Source: Candidatus Cloacimonetes bacterium HGW-Cloacimonetes-1 | GTDB taxonomy: Bacteria > Cloacimonadota > Cloacimonadia > Cloacimonadales > Cloacimonadaceae | NCBI GenBank assembly: GCA_002841975.1 | Contig: PHBQ01000008.1 | Location: 1 to 52,909, forward strand | Reading direction: 5' to 3' | DNA: 52,909 bases | In this document: one piece after another, positions 1-9,477 of the stretch | Layout: the number at the start of each line of letters is the position of its first letter | Position numbering within the stretch: position 1 is the stretch's first letter | The notes under the pieces: model-generated | Seen by the model: the letters and a program-made list of their open reading frames with translations, nothing else | Told to the model about the DNA's origin: nothing | Database searches by the model: none | Made by a program: the position numbers and the translations under genes

Positions 1-1718
1 ATCCGGCAGAGTGGCATCAAGCCAGAGATGGTAGTAAGTTCGTATCTGAACGGATCATCAAGACCATTATGCGGGATGATAGCAGCTTGGCAGTGGGACA
101 GGTATGGGTAGCGGATGGACATACCCTTTCCTTCGATATCCTCAATCCTCAGACCGGAAGAGCACAGCGCATGACGATGATCATGGTTATGGACTGGGCA
201 AGCAGGTATCCCGTGGGAGCATCCCTTGCCTTCACTGAAGATAGCCAGCATATCCTCACAGCCTTCCGCAACGGCTTCATTAACTGCTCGCAGATAGCCG
301 ATAACAATAGTGGAACCATGGCTGTACTACCGGAGTATGTCTATCTGGATAATGGCAAAGCCTTCAGGGCTAAGTTATTTCATGAGAGCTGGGAAGAGCA
401 TGATCTGAACAAGGAACTGGGTGGCATCTTCCCTAGGCTAAATATCGGAGTGAGATTCGCAGAAAGTTACAATGCCAAAGCCAAAGTGATCGAACGCTTC
501 TTCAAGACCTTCCAGGAACAGTTTGAGAGGTTCATTACCACCTTCAGAGGAGCTTCGATTGCCGATAAGCCCTCAGTGCTGCATCGCAACGAGAAGTGGG
601 CAAAGAAGCTCTATACCGGCAAGCCACCGACCATCGAAGAGACCATGCAGATGATCGCCTTCTATGTGAGATTCTGCTATGGTGAGACACCGCATACATC
701 ACTTAATAGACGGACTCCTTATGAGGTCTTCAGCGCTGCCAGAATAGCTGAGAATCGCCAAGTGGAGATATCCAGACTCAACTTCCTGATGATGGCGATG
801 GAGCGCAAGAACATCCGTAGTGGAGGCATCAGACTGGATAAGAAGGTTTACTGGCACCGGGAGCTAGTTAACCATGTGGGACAGCCCTGCATCATCAGGT
901 TCGATTACAGCGATGCCAGATGGATAGTAGTCTATGACAAGAACGATGTCTTCATCTGCCAGGCTGCTCTCCGCAAGACGCAGCATCCGTTCATTGAAGT
1001 CTCGATGGATAAGGCAGTATCGCATAAGGAACTCAATAAAGAATACAACGAGATCAAAGGCTTAAAGCGGGAGAAAGAACGCAATGCTAAGAAGTGGGTA
1101 GTGAACTCACAGAAGGCAGTTGATAGAATCTTGAGCAACTCCACAGCTAAGCAAGAGAAGCTTGTGGATCAGGGTGCCAGAGCAATCTTTAGCAGTCCTC
1201 CCATGCTGGAGGCTCCACCTAAGGATAGTGATGAGATCATTGATGAGATGACCAGAAAGGCGATGATGAACCTGCCAAAGCATCCAGAGATGATGAGCCC
1301 TGAAGAGCGGGAGAAGCTGGATGCAGAGGAGAAAGAGAGACTGGCAGAATTAGAGATTAACCGCATAATAGAGCAAGAGATCAAGGCATCTTTTGATAGG
1401 ATAGGACTAGATTATAATGATAGCAATGGTGAAATGCCCATATCTATGAAGATAGCCTTCAGTAAGACAGCGAGAGAGCATTACAAATCGCAACAAACAA
1501 CCTTAGCAAGACAAGATTCCGCAGATCAAGCCGGAACTACTATAACCGATGAGCCGAGTCCCATAGCCGAAGAGATCGATCAATCTGATGCCACTCACAA
1601 CACAACTGATATGCCAGAAGAGAATAAACAAACACCTGATGCGGTAGAGAAAGAGCAGTCTCCATTCGCACACCTCTCCAGAGCAGAACTTCTCAAACGA
1701 ATCGGGATAACCAATTAG
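1..1718 (+). CDS. Mu/Tn7-type DDE transposase (5'-truncated by window edge)
   Basis: DDE-superfamily transposase that would cut and join the ends of a mobile element. The reading frame is open back to base 3 without a start, so the N-terminal DNA-binding part lies outside the window. Counting from the first internal Met (base 69), the catalytic triad reads D16 (VADGH), D94 (YLDNGKAF) and E142 (KVIERFF), with the 48-residue D-to-E spacing fitting an integrase-core (rve) fold. A Mu-C-like beta domain follows at about residues 250-330. The charged C-terminal tail could contact the ATPase, as MuA and TnsB tails do. It is followed 9 nt later by an AAA+ ATPase, the arrangement seen in Mu A/B, TniA/B and TnsB/C. 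It ends in TAG. The class is certain; the exact family (Mu, Tn5053 or Tn7-like) is not. Confidence 0.93.
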   Translation, partial: PAEWHQARDGSKFVSERIIKTIMRDDSSLAVGQVWVADGHTLSFDILNPQTGRAQRMTMIMVMDWASRYPVGASLAFTEDSQHILTAFRNGFINCSQIADNNSGTMAVLPEYVYLDNGKAFRAKLFHESWEEHDLNKELGGIFPRLNIGVRFAESYNAKAKVIERFFKTFQEQFERFITTFRGASIADKPSVLHRNEKWAKKLYTGKPPTIEETMQMIAFYVRFCYGETPHTSLNRRTPYEVFSAARIAENRQVEISRLNFLMMAMERKNIRSGGIRLDKKVYWHRELVNHVGQPCIIRFDYSDARWIVVYDKNDVFICQAALRKTQHPFIEVSMDKAVSHKELNKEYNEIKGLKREKERNAKKWVVNSQKAVDRILSNSTAKQEKLVDQGARAIFSSPPMLEAPPKDSDEIIDEMTRKAMMNLPKHPEMMSPEEREKLDAEEKERLAELEINRIIEQEIKASFDRIGLDYNDSNGEMPISMKIAFSKTAREHYKSQQTTLARQDSADQAGTTITDEPSPIAEEIDQSDATHNTTDMPEENKQTPDAVEKEQSPFAHLSRAELLKRIGITN

Positions 1719-1727
1719 GAGGTAATC

Positions 1728-2438
1728 ATGAAACAGGGAAAACTCGTCAGAACTCAGAACGTAATAGCTGCTGATAAATGCATAGAATACCTCCTAACCC
1801 GACCCAAATTGGAGATGGTGGGACTCGGGTTGCTGTATGGCAGACCTGGGCTGGGAAAGACCACTTATGCCAGTCGGATTGCATTCAGTAAGGGTTATGT
1901 CTATCTCAGACTGGAAGCCACTACCACACCTAAAGCGTTTGCCTCCAAGCTACTCTTAGCCTTATACAAAAGGTTTGGCATGGGAGAGTACATCCCATAC
2001 GGAACAGCCAATGACCTCTTTATGCTATGCTTATCGACACTGGAAGACCATCGTGATACGATCATAGTGGTTGATGAGATAGACTATGCCTTCCGGCATC
2101 CCCAGCTCTTAGGTGCGATCAGGGATATCGTGGATGAGACCACAGCGATAGTGATCCTGGTCGGGATGCAGAATGCCAAGGATAAGCTCAACCAGATCAA
2201 TGAGTATTACTTTGATAGATGTAACTTCTTCTATGAGTTCCAAGATCTGCCCAAGAAGGACATCGCCCAGTTATGCAGTGAGATTCTGGAAATCAAGTTC
2301 CATCCAGATATTGTTGAGTATGTCCACTTCCACTCTTGCGGCAATGTACGTAAAGCTATGAAACTGATCCGCTCAATCGAGGAGATAGGTATCTATAAGA
2401 ACCTTGAACTGGTCACCCAAGCTGATCTGGATAACTAA
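1728..2438 (+). CDS. AAA+ transposition ATPase (MuB/TniB/TnsC-like)
   Basis: A 236-aa ATPase that probably binds target DNA and activates the upstream transposase. Walker A is GRPGLGKT (residues 38-45) and Walker B is TIIVVDEID (residues 111-119, with D116 and E117). The length fits the compact MuB/TniB type. A Shine-Dalgarno-like AGGAGG lies just before the ATG, inside the gap to the transposase stop, so the two genes are almost certainly co-transcribed. Known family behaviour is ATP-dependent filament formation on DNA and target-site choice; that role is inferred here from homology and synteny. Confidence 0.9.
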   Translation: MKQGKLVRTQNVIAADKCIEYLLTRPKLEMVGLGLLYGRPGLGKTTYASRIAFSKGYVYLRLEATTTPKAFASKLLLALYKRFGMGEYIPYGTANDLFMLCLSTLEDHRDTIIVVDEIDYAFRHPQLLGAIRDIVDETTAIVILVGMQNAKDKLNQINEYYFDRCNFFYEFQDLPKKDIAQLCSEILEIKFHPDIVEYVHFHSCGNVRKAMKLIRSIEEIGIYKNLELVTQADLDN

Positions 2439-2446
2439 AGGATAGT

Positions 2447-2950
2447 ATGACAGACAGAGAACTAATCCTCAACTTCATCAATCAGTATGATCGACCGTTT
2501 AATACTGATACAATAGCTCAGTTGACCAGTATTCAAGCAGACATTATAGATCAGATATTGCCTAAACTGCTCCAAAGCCAGGCGATAAAACCGATAGAAG
2601 ATAGTCCTCCCATATACGTCCGAGCCAACCGCTACCAAGCCAGGATCGGCTATCAGCACTACAAGGGTTGGACATTCAGCATAACAGATTCCCATAAGCT
2701 TCTGGACATCCTGGAACAAGGCAGATACAAGTCCATCCGTGAGATTGCTCAAATCATCGGTAAGTCAAGACAGTGGGTCTATATCTATCTGGAAGCAATG
2801 GCATCGATTGAAGTGGTTGATCTGAGAGGCTACATATATGTGGTTATTTCCCGCCAAAACGTGCCCAAAATCGGCAGAAAAGTCCAGAAAGGTATATTGG
2901 GTCAACTCAGGAGTTTGAATAGGATTGGTGGGCATAGATCGCAAGACTAG
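2447..2950 (+). CDS. Small HTH protein, third gene of the transposition module
   Basis: A 167-aa protein that starts 8 nt after the ATPase stop, with AAGGA upstream, so it is the third gene of the transposase operon. I do not recognise a named family. The N-terminal half (about residues 3-50) looks like a helix-turn-helix or winged helix (TDTIAQLTSIQADIIDQIL). A second HTH-like segment lies near residues 95-125 (IREIAQIIGKSRQWVYIYL). Two tandem DNA-binding domains would suit an end-binding, target-selection or regulatory role. It lacks the Cys/His zinc-ribbon pattern expected of TniQ/TnsD, so it should not be called TniQ. It ends in TAG. Confidence 0.7.
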   Translation: MTDRELILNFINQYDRPFNTDTIAQLTSIQADIIDQILPKLLQSQAIKPIEDSPPIYVRANRYQARIGYQHYKGWTFSITDSHKLLDILEQGRYKSIREIAQIIGKSRQWVYIYLEAMASIEVVDLRGYIYVVISRQNVPKIGRKVQKGILGQLRSLNRIGGHRSQD

Positions 2951-3161
2951 ATTATTCTTTCAATTCAATTCTTTTCGACACATATATCATAAATTTAAGC
3001 TAGTCCTGTTTCTTACATTATTGAGAACTAAGTTTTACTTGACTTTTTCTTGGTACCATGGATAAAGGATTTGTGTGGATAGGTGCGGATAGTATCTTGC
3101 ATGAAGTACCTCGTATCTCATTGATCCACAGTTGTCTAAAGATTGACAAAAGGAGTTCAAG

Positions 3162-4118
3162 ATGCATCGAGTTAATGTCAAAAACGTGGCTTTGTTAAGC
3201 TTGTTGCTGTTGCTTACTGTAATAACTTTGACTGTCGTTGGTTGTAATAAGCAAAAAAAAGTAACGAGTCCTGAATTTGTTGTCGGTATCAATCAGTATG
3301 TTCAGCATCCTATACTGGACTCAGTCTTTGTAAGTTTGAAGAATGAACTTGCAAAATATCCCAATATCAAGCTCATTGAAAAAAATGCAGCCGGCAATGC
3401 TCTGACTTGTAAACAAATTAATGATCAGTTTGTTCAACAGAAAGTGAATGCTATTGTTGCCTTAGGCACTCCAGCAGCTCAGTCAGCTATTGAAACAACT
3501 ACTGTCATTCCTGTTGTATTTGGAGCGATCACTGATCCAGTTGGTTCAAAACTAGCTGATTCAATTGAATTACCAGGTGGAAACAAAACTGGTACAACAA
3601 ATAGATGGCCTTTCGAAAAGCAAGTTAGTTTAATAAAAACTATGTTACCCAATGCTAAGAATGTTGGGATATTGGTTAATCCTGCAGAAGCAAATTGTGA
3701 AGCTGGTATGAAGATTATTAGAATTGAAGCAGCAAAATACAATTTAAAATTAGTCGAAGTCAATATATCCAATTCATCAGAGATTTCATCTGCAACTGAA
3801 TCATTGAGAAAACGTGTTGATGTTATTCTGATAAGCCCTTCAAACGTCCTCTTTTCAGGCTTAGATTCAATGTTTAAGGTTGCTAGTAAGTATAACATTC
3901 CAGTTTTAGGCGGGGATGTTTCTTCTGTTGATAAAGGCTCAATAGCAACGTATGGCTTTAACAATAATGATGTTGGTAAAATGACAGCAGAGATTTTGAT
4001 GAAAGTGCTGAATAGCAAGGAGCTAGCGGGTACTATTCCAGTAATGGGGCCTCCGCCTTCAAAATTATATATGAATTCAGATATGATGAAGAAGTACAAT
4101 TTAACGAAACCACTTTGA
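3162..4118 (+). CDS. ABC transporter substrate-binding lipoprotein (COG2984/TrpX-like)
   Basis: A 318-aa extracytoplasmic solute-binding protein of the ABC_sub_bind (PF04392) type. The N-terminus is a lipoprotein signal: a hydrophobic run followed by the lipobox TVVGC (Cys29). The binding-protein fold is suggested by FVVGINQYVQHPILDSV, ALGTPAAQSAIE, PVVFGAITDPVGS and PVLGGDVSSVDKG, all typical of the family. AAAGGAG lies 6 nt upstream of the ATG. Family members that have been studied bind aromatic amino acids or remain orphan, so the ligand here is unknown. It heads a cassette with a permease, an ATPase and a radical SAM protein, which suggests the transported compound is the substrate or product of the radical SAM enzyme. 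Base composition is clearly more AT-rich than that of the transposition genes. Confidence 0.88.
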   Translation: MHRVNVKNVALLSLLLLLTVITLTVVGCNKQKKVTSPEFVVGINQYVQHPILDSVFVSLKNELAKYPNIKLIEKNAAGNALTCKQINDQFVQQKVNAIVALGTPAAQSAIETTTVIPVVFGAITDPVGSKLADSIELPGGNKTGTTNRWPFEKQVSLIKTMLPNAKNVGILVNPAEANCEAGMKIIRIEAAKYNLKLVEVNISNSSEISSATESLRKRVDVILISPSNVLFSGLDSMFKVASKYNIPVLGGDVSSVDKGSIATYGFNNNDVGKMTAEILMKVLNSKELAGTIPVMGPPPSKLYMNSDMMKKYNLTKPL

Positions 4119-4148
4119 TTCCAGCATAAGATTTAACATTGTGTTCTA

Positions 4149-5042
4149 ATGCTTGATGCTTTAGGTGTTCTTTTTCTAAGTCCCAATATACTCAGCCAAG
4201 GGCTGATTCTTAGCCTTGCTGTTTTAGGGTTTTCAATATCATTAAGACTTTTAGCATACGCTGATTTAACACTCGAAGGTTCGTTTGTTTTAGGTGGTGT
4301 CATTGCGTCTATGATTATTACCAAAGGGATGAGTCCTTATATAGCATTATCATTATCATTGGTAGGGGGTATGCTTACAGGTATTTTTACGGCATGTCTT
4401 CATTGTTATGCTAAGATAAATAAGCTTCTCTCAGGTATCATCACCCTGACAATTCTGTATTCTGTTAACCTCCGGTTACAAAATGGTTCAAACAGTTCAT
4501 TCTATAACCTTACAACCGCATTTTCCGATTTGACAGATATAGGAATACTCACAAAAGTTGTTGTGTTCTCTTTATTAGCATTTTCGATTATTGCTACAAT
4601 TCTATATACCAGATATGGACTGCTGTTAAGGGCATGCGGCGAAAATGTAAAGATCATACAAAGATCAGGTCACAACAAGAATGTCCTAATTGTATCTGGT
4701 CTAGCGATTTCAAATGCTTTGATTTGTTTTTCGGGATCGTTATTCTCACAGTATTTTGGTTTTAGTGATGTTAGCTTGGGCAATGGACTGATAATTTCAA
4801 GCTTAACTGCATTGATAATTGGAGAAATCATCATACGCCCAAGAACTGTAATCACTTTTATTTGCGCCGTTGTTATAGGTTCTTTAGTTACACAATTCAT
4901 ATACTCTATTTGCTTGTATGTTAATTTGAATCCTTCTGATTACAAGGGGATTGTGGGTGTTGTTTTGATAGTTCTGATCATTGTTAGAAGATATGCAAGT
5001 AAGGGCAAAGATACTGTTACTTTTGGTTCTGAGGTTTTCTAA
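4149..5042 (+). CDS. ABC transporter permease (COG4120-like)
   Basis: A 297-aa integral membrane protein with about eight or nine hydrophobic segments. It matches the single-gene permease of COG2984/4120/1101 transporters, in the BPD_transp_2 superfamily. Family-like stretches include YADLTLEGSFVLGGV near the N-terminus and YGLLLRACGENVKII in the middle, the latter being the likely coupling region that docks on the ATPase. It starts 30 nt after the lipoprotein stop and its TAA is 1 nt before the ATPase ATG. The Shine-Dalgarno is weak, so translational coupling is likely. The substrate is unknown. Confidence 0.87.
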   Translation: MLDALGVLFLSPNILSQGLILSLAVLGFSISLRLLAYADLTLEGSFVLGGVIASMIITKGMSPYIALSLSLVGGMLTGIFTACLHCYAKINKLLSGIITLTILYSVNLRLQNGSNSSFYNLTTAFSDLTDIGILTKVVVFSLLAFSIIATILYTRYGLLLRACGENVKIIQRSGHNKNVLIVSGLAISNALICFSGSLFSQYFGFSDVSLGNGLIISSLTALIIGEIIIRPRTVITFICAVVIGSLVTQFIYSICLYVNLNPSDYKGIVGVVLIVLIIVRRYASKGKDTVTFGSEVF

Positions 5043-5043
5043 C

Positions 5044-5754
5044 ATGAATAATACAATGTTAACTCTTTCCAATATATCCATGATATTCAAACAGTCCGAT
5101 GTTGAAGATAAAACAGTGTTAACAAACCTAAACCTCGACATTCTCAATGATAAGTGGTATTACTTGATTGGTGAGAATGGTAGCGGTAAATCGACTATAT
5201 TAAAGGTAATCGTCAATGAATTAGCACCTACAGTAGGTTCAGTTGTTTACAAGCAGATTCAGGTAAAAGACATATGCTTTATTGAGCAAGAAATATCAAA
5301 AAATCTAGTATTGTCGATGACGGTTTTTGAAAATATGATAATTGCGTTGTCTGCTTTTTCGAAATTTAAGAACAACTTGAGTTTCTATCATAGAAAAGAT
5401 TCAAAAGAGAAATGCAAAGAGATACTAAGTGAATATGAGATGGGTATAGAAACTCAGTTGAATAAGCAAGTAAAGTATCTATCATCCGGACAACAGCAAG
5501 CCCTTGTGATAGCAACTGCATTATGCAAGCAACCTAAGTTAATATTGGCTGACGAATTTACAAGTGCTTTAGATTATAAGGTAGCACCTAATGTTCTAAA
5601 AATTATGTTTAATTATAAACAACAAACTCACTGCAGTATCATCTCAATTTCACACAACAAGAAGGAGATTATCGAAAGCGCTGAAATTGTGTTAAACCTG
5701 AGAAACGGTACTGTTGAGATAGTAACTGATGTATCTGGTTGCTTAGCAAGATAG
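5044..5754 (+). CDS. ABC transporter ATP-binding protein (COG1101-like)
   Basis: A 236-aa ABC ATPase for the preceding permease. Walker A is GENGSGKST (residues 43-51), the signature is YLSSGQQQA, Walker B is LILADEFTSALD and the H-loop is SISHNK. I chose the ATG at 5044, one base after the permease stop, because the upstream in-frame extension overlaps the permease. The signature differs slightly from the usual LSGGQ (LSSGQ), as also happens in other functional ABC proteins. The stop is 14 nt before the radical SAM start, so all four genes probably form one operon. Confidence 0.9.
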   Translation: MNNTMLTLSNISMIFKQSDVEDKTVLTNLNLDILNDKWYYLIGENGSGKSTILKVIVNELAPTVGSVVYKQIQVKDICFIEQEISKNLVLSMTVFENMIIALSAFSKFKNNLSFYHRKDSKEKCKEILSEYEMGIETQLNKQVKYLSSGQQQALVIATALCKQPKLILADEFTSALDYKVAPNVLKIMFNYKQQTHCSIISISHNKKEIIESAEIVLNLRNGTVEIVTDVSGCLAR

Positions 5755-5768
5755 CCAAAGGGGTAAGT

Positions 5769-8588
5769 ATGAGTGTATCAAAACCGACTACTATCAATAC
5801 CAATCATTTTTTGACCAAAGCCCATGTTGATTTGAACATTAATCCTGTAAGCAAATCTCTTTGGCTCGAAATACCAGCCTTTTGTCATCTTAATTGCAGT
5901 TATTGTTTTGCCAGTGCAGAGAGGTGTTCCCAGAACAAATCAGATGAATATTATCAGCGGTCACAAGAACAGCTTAATCGTTATTATTACAATATTTTAG
6001 ATCAGTTTGCAGCTAGTGAATATCAGGGGAAATACCTAGGTATTCCAGGGAATGGCGAGCCATTCCACCCAAGAAACCGAGATCTCACTATGTCTATTTT
6101 AAAAAGGGCAAAAGAGTTAGGCATTACCACAACTGTTTTCACAACAGCAGATGCGATATTTTATGATCTTCCAGGCGGAGAATACAAGAGACGCACTAGT
6201 GTTGATATTGATAAAAAATATGCAGAACTATTGTTTGATATGGATGTAATCCTTCTGGTTAAATTTAACTCACAAAAGGATGATATACAAGATGGTATTG
6301 TCGGACAACCTGGATACACGCAAGCGCGTAATAGGGCAATGAAAGCACTTTTTGATATGGGGTTCAACAAAGAAAGCCGTAGATTAGGTATTGTGACATC
6401 AATACTGGAAGAGAATAAACTAGAAATCATTAGTCTCTTTGAATATGCGCAAGAAAACAACTTAATCTTCGATTGTGATACCATTTTACCGAGAGGTAAT
6501 GGAAAATCATATAGGGATATACACAAACTCGGTTTGGAGGATGCAACTTTAAAAACGATTTATAAGGATTTAGCCGAAGCATCTGGAGACAATTTTGCTG
6601 CAGGAGGTTCTTACGTTGGAGTTGCATGTGATCGGGTCAAACATCATTTGTACATAGATATCGAAGGTAATGTATACCCATGTATTGGGTGTGTCGACAA
6701 ACCTTTTGATCTCATTCTCGGTAATGTGAATGAGAATACTTTGTTAGACTGTTGGAACAACCCGATCAGAAAACAGATACGAGAAGATTATGAAAAAATT
6801 GTTACAGGTCCTTGCTCATGGTGCAATAACTTTCAAGTATCGTGCTGGAGTTGTTTGGGACGGGTAGTAGAGAAATGTACCCGTGTTGACGACTATATTA
6901 CTCTCCATACAGAGGGGTGTTTTTGCCACAATTCTAATTACACTCGTTGGCTGAGAGCCTGTAGTAATTTTGTTCGAACATGTATTACTCTTCCCGGGAA
7001 GGAGGGTTTTAAAAATCTGCATAAAACAACAACAGGCCAATTAAAGAATTCTGATATGGAGATATTTTGGGAAAATGGGCTAAATGATCATCCTTTTTTA
7101 AAAGACATTACGTTTTCATCATTGCAAGTACTTGGATCCTCAAATTGGAGATTAATTGATCTTGAAAATGTTTTTTCTAATATAAGAGATTTTCAAGCCG
7201 TATTTCGGAGTATTCTCCCTAGAGTCTTGATACCCTCAATGTATAATCTTATCGAACAGTATGACGTTAAATTTGAGCCATCTTCAGACTTGAAAAACAT
7301 AACTACGGCTGATACGGGGAAATGGGGGCTGATCCAGTTTTGTCTATTTATGTTCTATATGCCATCAGAAAAGCAACGGTACTTTTATCGAACGCTTTCG
7401 TGCAATTCGCTCGATCCCCAAATATTATCATCTCCTCACTCAACATATGAGATAACAAAGAATGAGTTAGATCTAGATTCATGCAATGTAACATTTATCC
7501 ATAGGAATAGAAGAATTCTGTTACTACAAAGATGGGCAGAAGCCTATGAAAACGGTTTTGATAAAGCACCTTTATTACCTATGATAACAAATCTAAGCTC
7601 AGATTTTGAAGACAAGCATATCACCAGTTATGAGCTAATATTGTCAAACAGGCTGTTTGAGGCAGAAAGAAACAATATTGACAGAGATATATTAGTTCAA
7701 AAGAGACACGTATTATTTATCGGCGATCTACTGGACATGCCTGTAATACAGGATAAAGTAAATAGTCTTTCGGTATATTTTGATGCTATAGTGACAGATG
7801 ATAAAAAGTGGAATGATGTTGCTAAAGGTATATCAAGCACGATTTTTGCATCTAATCCTTCCGAAGTCGAAGCTCTCAGAACATTCTACGATGGAGCAAA
7901 CAATCAATTGTTTCCTACAAATGATTCGGGCACTGTTGAGCTCAATAATCTGATTGCGAAGGTCAATATAGTATTAAAGAACATACTATTGAAACACTCA
8001 AGAATTCAAAACAGTTTTCTAACCGATAAAGATCTGCATAATGAAGATATAAAGTTTATAATTGAACTATCGAAAAAGCACCAACATATTGAATACAATG
8101 GAGATATACCTGATTGGGCCAAAAGCAACAACCCTGTGGAACAGATACAGATATTAACGCGTCTCAAGGATCCCATCCTTTTTCAGTTTATCTTATTGTT
8201 TGTAAATGAAGAAATAAAGAGTCAATCTTCATCTATCAAGGCATTGAACTATTTCGTATGGCTGGGCTATTTGAAAAAAGTATTGAATATTGAAGCATAT
8301 ACCGTACTGCATACTCCAAACTTTTTATTGATGTGCCAGCAAGCTTTGAACATGCCATTTAAAAAGATCCCTTCAAGTGGAATGATTATCAGTAGCATAG
8401 GAAGACTACCTAAATCAATGATTGAAGAAAGTGAAGAGGTCTTTTCATCGATTCTTTATCCTTTAGAAGAGATCATTGGCGTTCAAACCGTATATCCAAC
8501 TGCACCATTATCTGAAACTGACACAAAAAATACTGGTAAACAACCAAAACTCAAAGTCATAATAAACCCTCCAATAAAGCATGAGTAG
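5769..8588 (+). CDS. Radical SAM/SPASM protein with large uncharacterised C-terminal region
   Basis: A 939-aa protein. The N-terminal radical SAM domain carries the CX3CX2C motif (C39, C43, C46 in CHLNCSYC) and a GNGEPF element (94-99) for SAM binding. A cysteine-rich SPASM-like region follows (C287, C305, C308, C328, C349, C352, C359, C362, C370), enough for one or two auxiliary 4Fe-4S clusters. SPASM enzymes usually modify peptides or anaerobically mature sulfatases. The remaining ~560 residues match no domain I know and may hold a substrate-binding or effector function. Start at 5769 is chosen for the AAAGGGG just upstream; an earlier ATG at 5739 overlaps the ATPase. No precursor-peptide gene is obvious nearby. 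It is convergent with the gene at 8610. Confidence 0.85.
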   Translation: MSVSKPTTINTNHFLTKAHVDLNINPVSKSLWLEIPAFCHLNCSYCFASAERCSQNKSDEYYQRSQEQLNRYYYNILDQFAASEYQGKYLGIPGNGEPFHPRNRDLTMSILKRAKELGITTTVFTTADAIFYDLPGGEYKRRTSVDIDKKYAELLFDMDVILLVKFNSQKDDIQDGIVGQPGYTQARNRAMKALFDMGFNKESRRLGIVTSILEENKLEIISLFEYAQENNLIFDCDTILPRGNGKSYRDIHKLGLEDATLKTIYKDLAEASGDNFAAGGSYVGVACDRVKHHLYIDIEGNVYPCIGCVDKPFDLILGNVNENTLLDCWNNPIRKQIREDYEKIVTGPCSWCNNFQVSCWSCLGRVVEKCTRVDDYITLHTEGCFCHNSNYTRWLRACSNFVRTCITLPGKEGFKNLHKTTTGQLKNSDMEIFWENGLNDHPFLKDITFSSLQVLGSSNWRLIDLENVFSNIRDFQAVFRSILPRVLIPSMYNLIEQYDVKFEPSSDLKNITTADTGKWGLIQFCLFMFYMPSEKQRYFYRTLSCNSLDPQILSSPHSTYEITKNELDLDSCNVTFIHRNRRILLLQRWAEAYENGFDKAPLLPMITNLSSDFEDKHITSYELILSNRLFEAERNNIDRDILVQKRHVLFIGDLLDMPVIQDKVNSLSVYFDAIVTDDKKWNDVAKGISSTIFASNPSEVEALRTFYDGANNQLFPTNDSGTVELNNLIAKVNIVLKNILLKHSRIQNSFLTDKDLHNEDIKFIIELSKKHQHIEYNGDIPDWAKSNNPVEQIQILTRLKDPILFQFILLFVNEEIKSQSSSIKALNYFVWLGYLKKVLNIEAYTVLHTPNFLLMCQQALNMPFKKIPSSGMIISSIGRLPKSMIEESEEVFSSILYPLEEIIGVQTVYPTAPLSETDTKNTGKQPKLKVIINPPIKHE

Positions 8589-8609
8589 CATTAATTATTC
8601 GGACCATTA

Positions 8610-9404
8610 TCATTTAGATCCCTGCAGTCTAGCCCTGGCATTAATAAAAGTCGCCAAATAATTCTCTAATGCTTCTTTTTTATCTGCATTTGTAATTGTA
8701 TATAGAATACTGATGCACTCATTAAGCGCAGTTAGGTCAAAACGTTCCAGCCCATTATCAATAATAGCCTGGTAATTATCTATCACTTCGTTAAATTCGG
8801 TTTTTGCATAAGAGTCTGTATCATCCATAAGCATCCTTTGGTACTGAATTCGAAGATATTTCGTATACCAGAGCAAGGCTTCTGCTGGCCTATCCTGACC
8901 ATTGAACAGTTCGAATAGACTATAATACGAAACTGCTGCCACGTAGAGGTTTTCTTTTTGATACTTTCTATGGAAATCCTGGACTTCCGATTCTAATAAT
9001 CCAAATCGCTTAAAAATTTCTTTTCTTTCCTTTCTTACTTTCTCATCAAGTTCTTTTTCCTTGCTGTTGAAATCCATCTTCATATATGTCCCAATCAACC
9101 CAAGAAATAGAATAACAATAAACGAAAATATTCCTGTTTGCATCGAAAGACTAGCTGAATAATTCCCTTGTTTTATTGCGTAATTTAAGGCGGTGCTATT
9201 ATCAGATGCCAGAGTTTCCAATTTACTGTTTGATAGAGATTTGACTGCATAGATAAGTTGTTGATTATTATTGCTGGAGATGACAATTAAGTACAGCGAA
9301 AGACTAAGTAATGCAAGACAAAACAATCCCATGATAACATCTACAACAAGATTTCTACTACCCTTTGTCATCGATTTTGTGTGATTTACCTTTGTGTTTT
9401 CCAT
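8610..9404 (-). CDS. Two-TM membrane protein of unknown function
   Basis: A 264-aa protein with two hydrophobic segments near the N-terminus (about residues 22-48 and 80-104) separated by a short polar loop. A cytoplasmic, largely helical C-terminal half follows (about residues 115-264), with features resembling a helical-repeat fold (YYSLFELFNGQDRPAEALLWY). I chose the ATG at 9404 because GGAGAAAT sits directly upstream; the longer frame has no ribosome-binding site. It is the last gene of the minus-strand run, 73 nt after the methyltransferase stop. It might anchor or sense for the kinase/HNH/methyltransferase module, or be independent. No family recognised. Confidence 0.65.
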   Translation of the reverse strand: MENTKVNHTKSMTKGSRNLVVDVIMGLFCLALLSLSLYLIVISSNNNQQLIYAVKSLSNSKLETLASDNSTALNYAIKQGNYSASLSMQTGIFSFIVILFLGLIGTYMKMDFNSKEKELDEKVRKERKEIFKRFGLLESEVQDFHRKYQKENLYVAAVSYYSLFELFNGQDRPAEALLWYTKYLRIQYQRMLMDDTDSYAKTEFNEVIDNYQAIIDNGLERFDLTALNECISILYTITNADKKEALENYLATFINARARLQGSK

Positions 9405-9477
9405 TATTTCTCCTTTAGTATTCAATAGGTATTTTACATACCTTAATAGACAAGTACAAAAGACCATGCATAGTCTG

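Noticed and set aside
1-8588. CRISPR-associated (CAST) transposon
   Set aside because: No Cas12k, Cascade or TniQ gene follows the transposase-ATPase pair, and no CRISPR repeats were seen.
5769-8588. Prokaryotic viperin
   Set aside because: The CX3CX2C region is followed by a long SPASM-type cysteine region and a large extra domain, and no viperin-like signature was seen.
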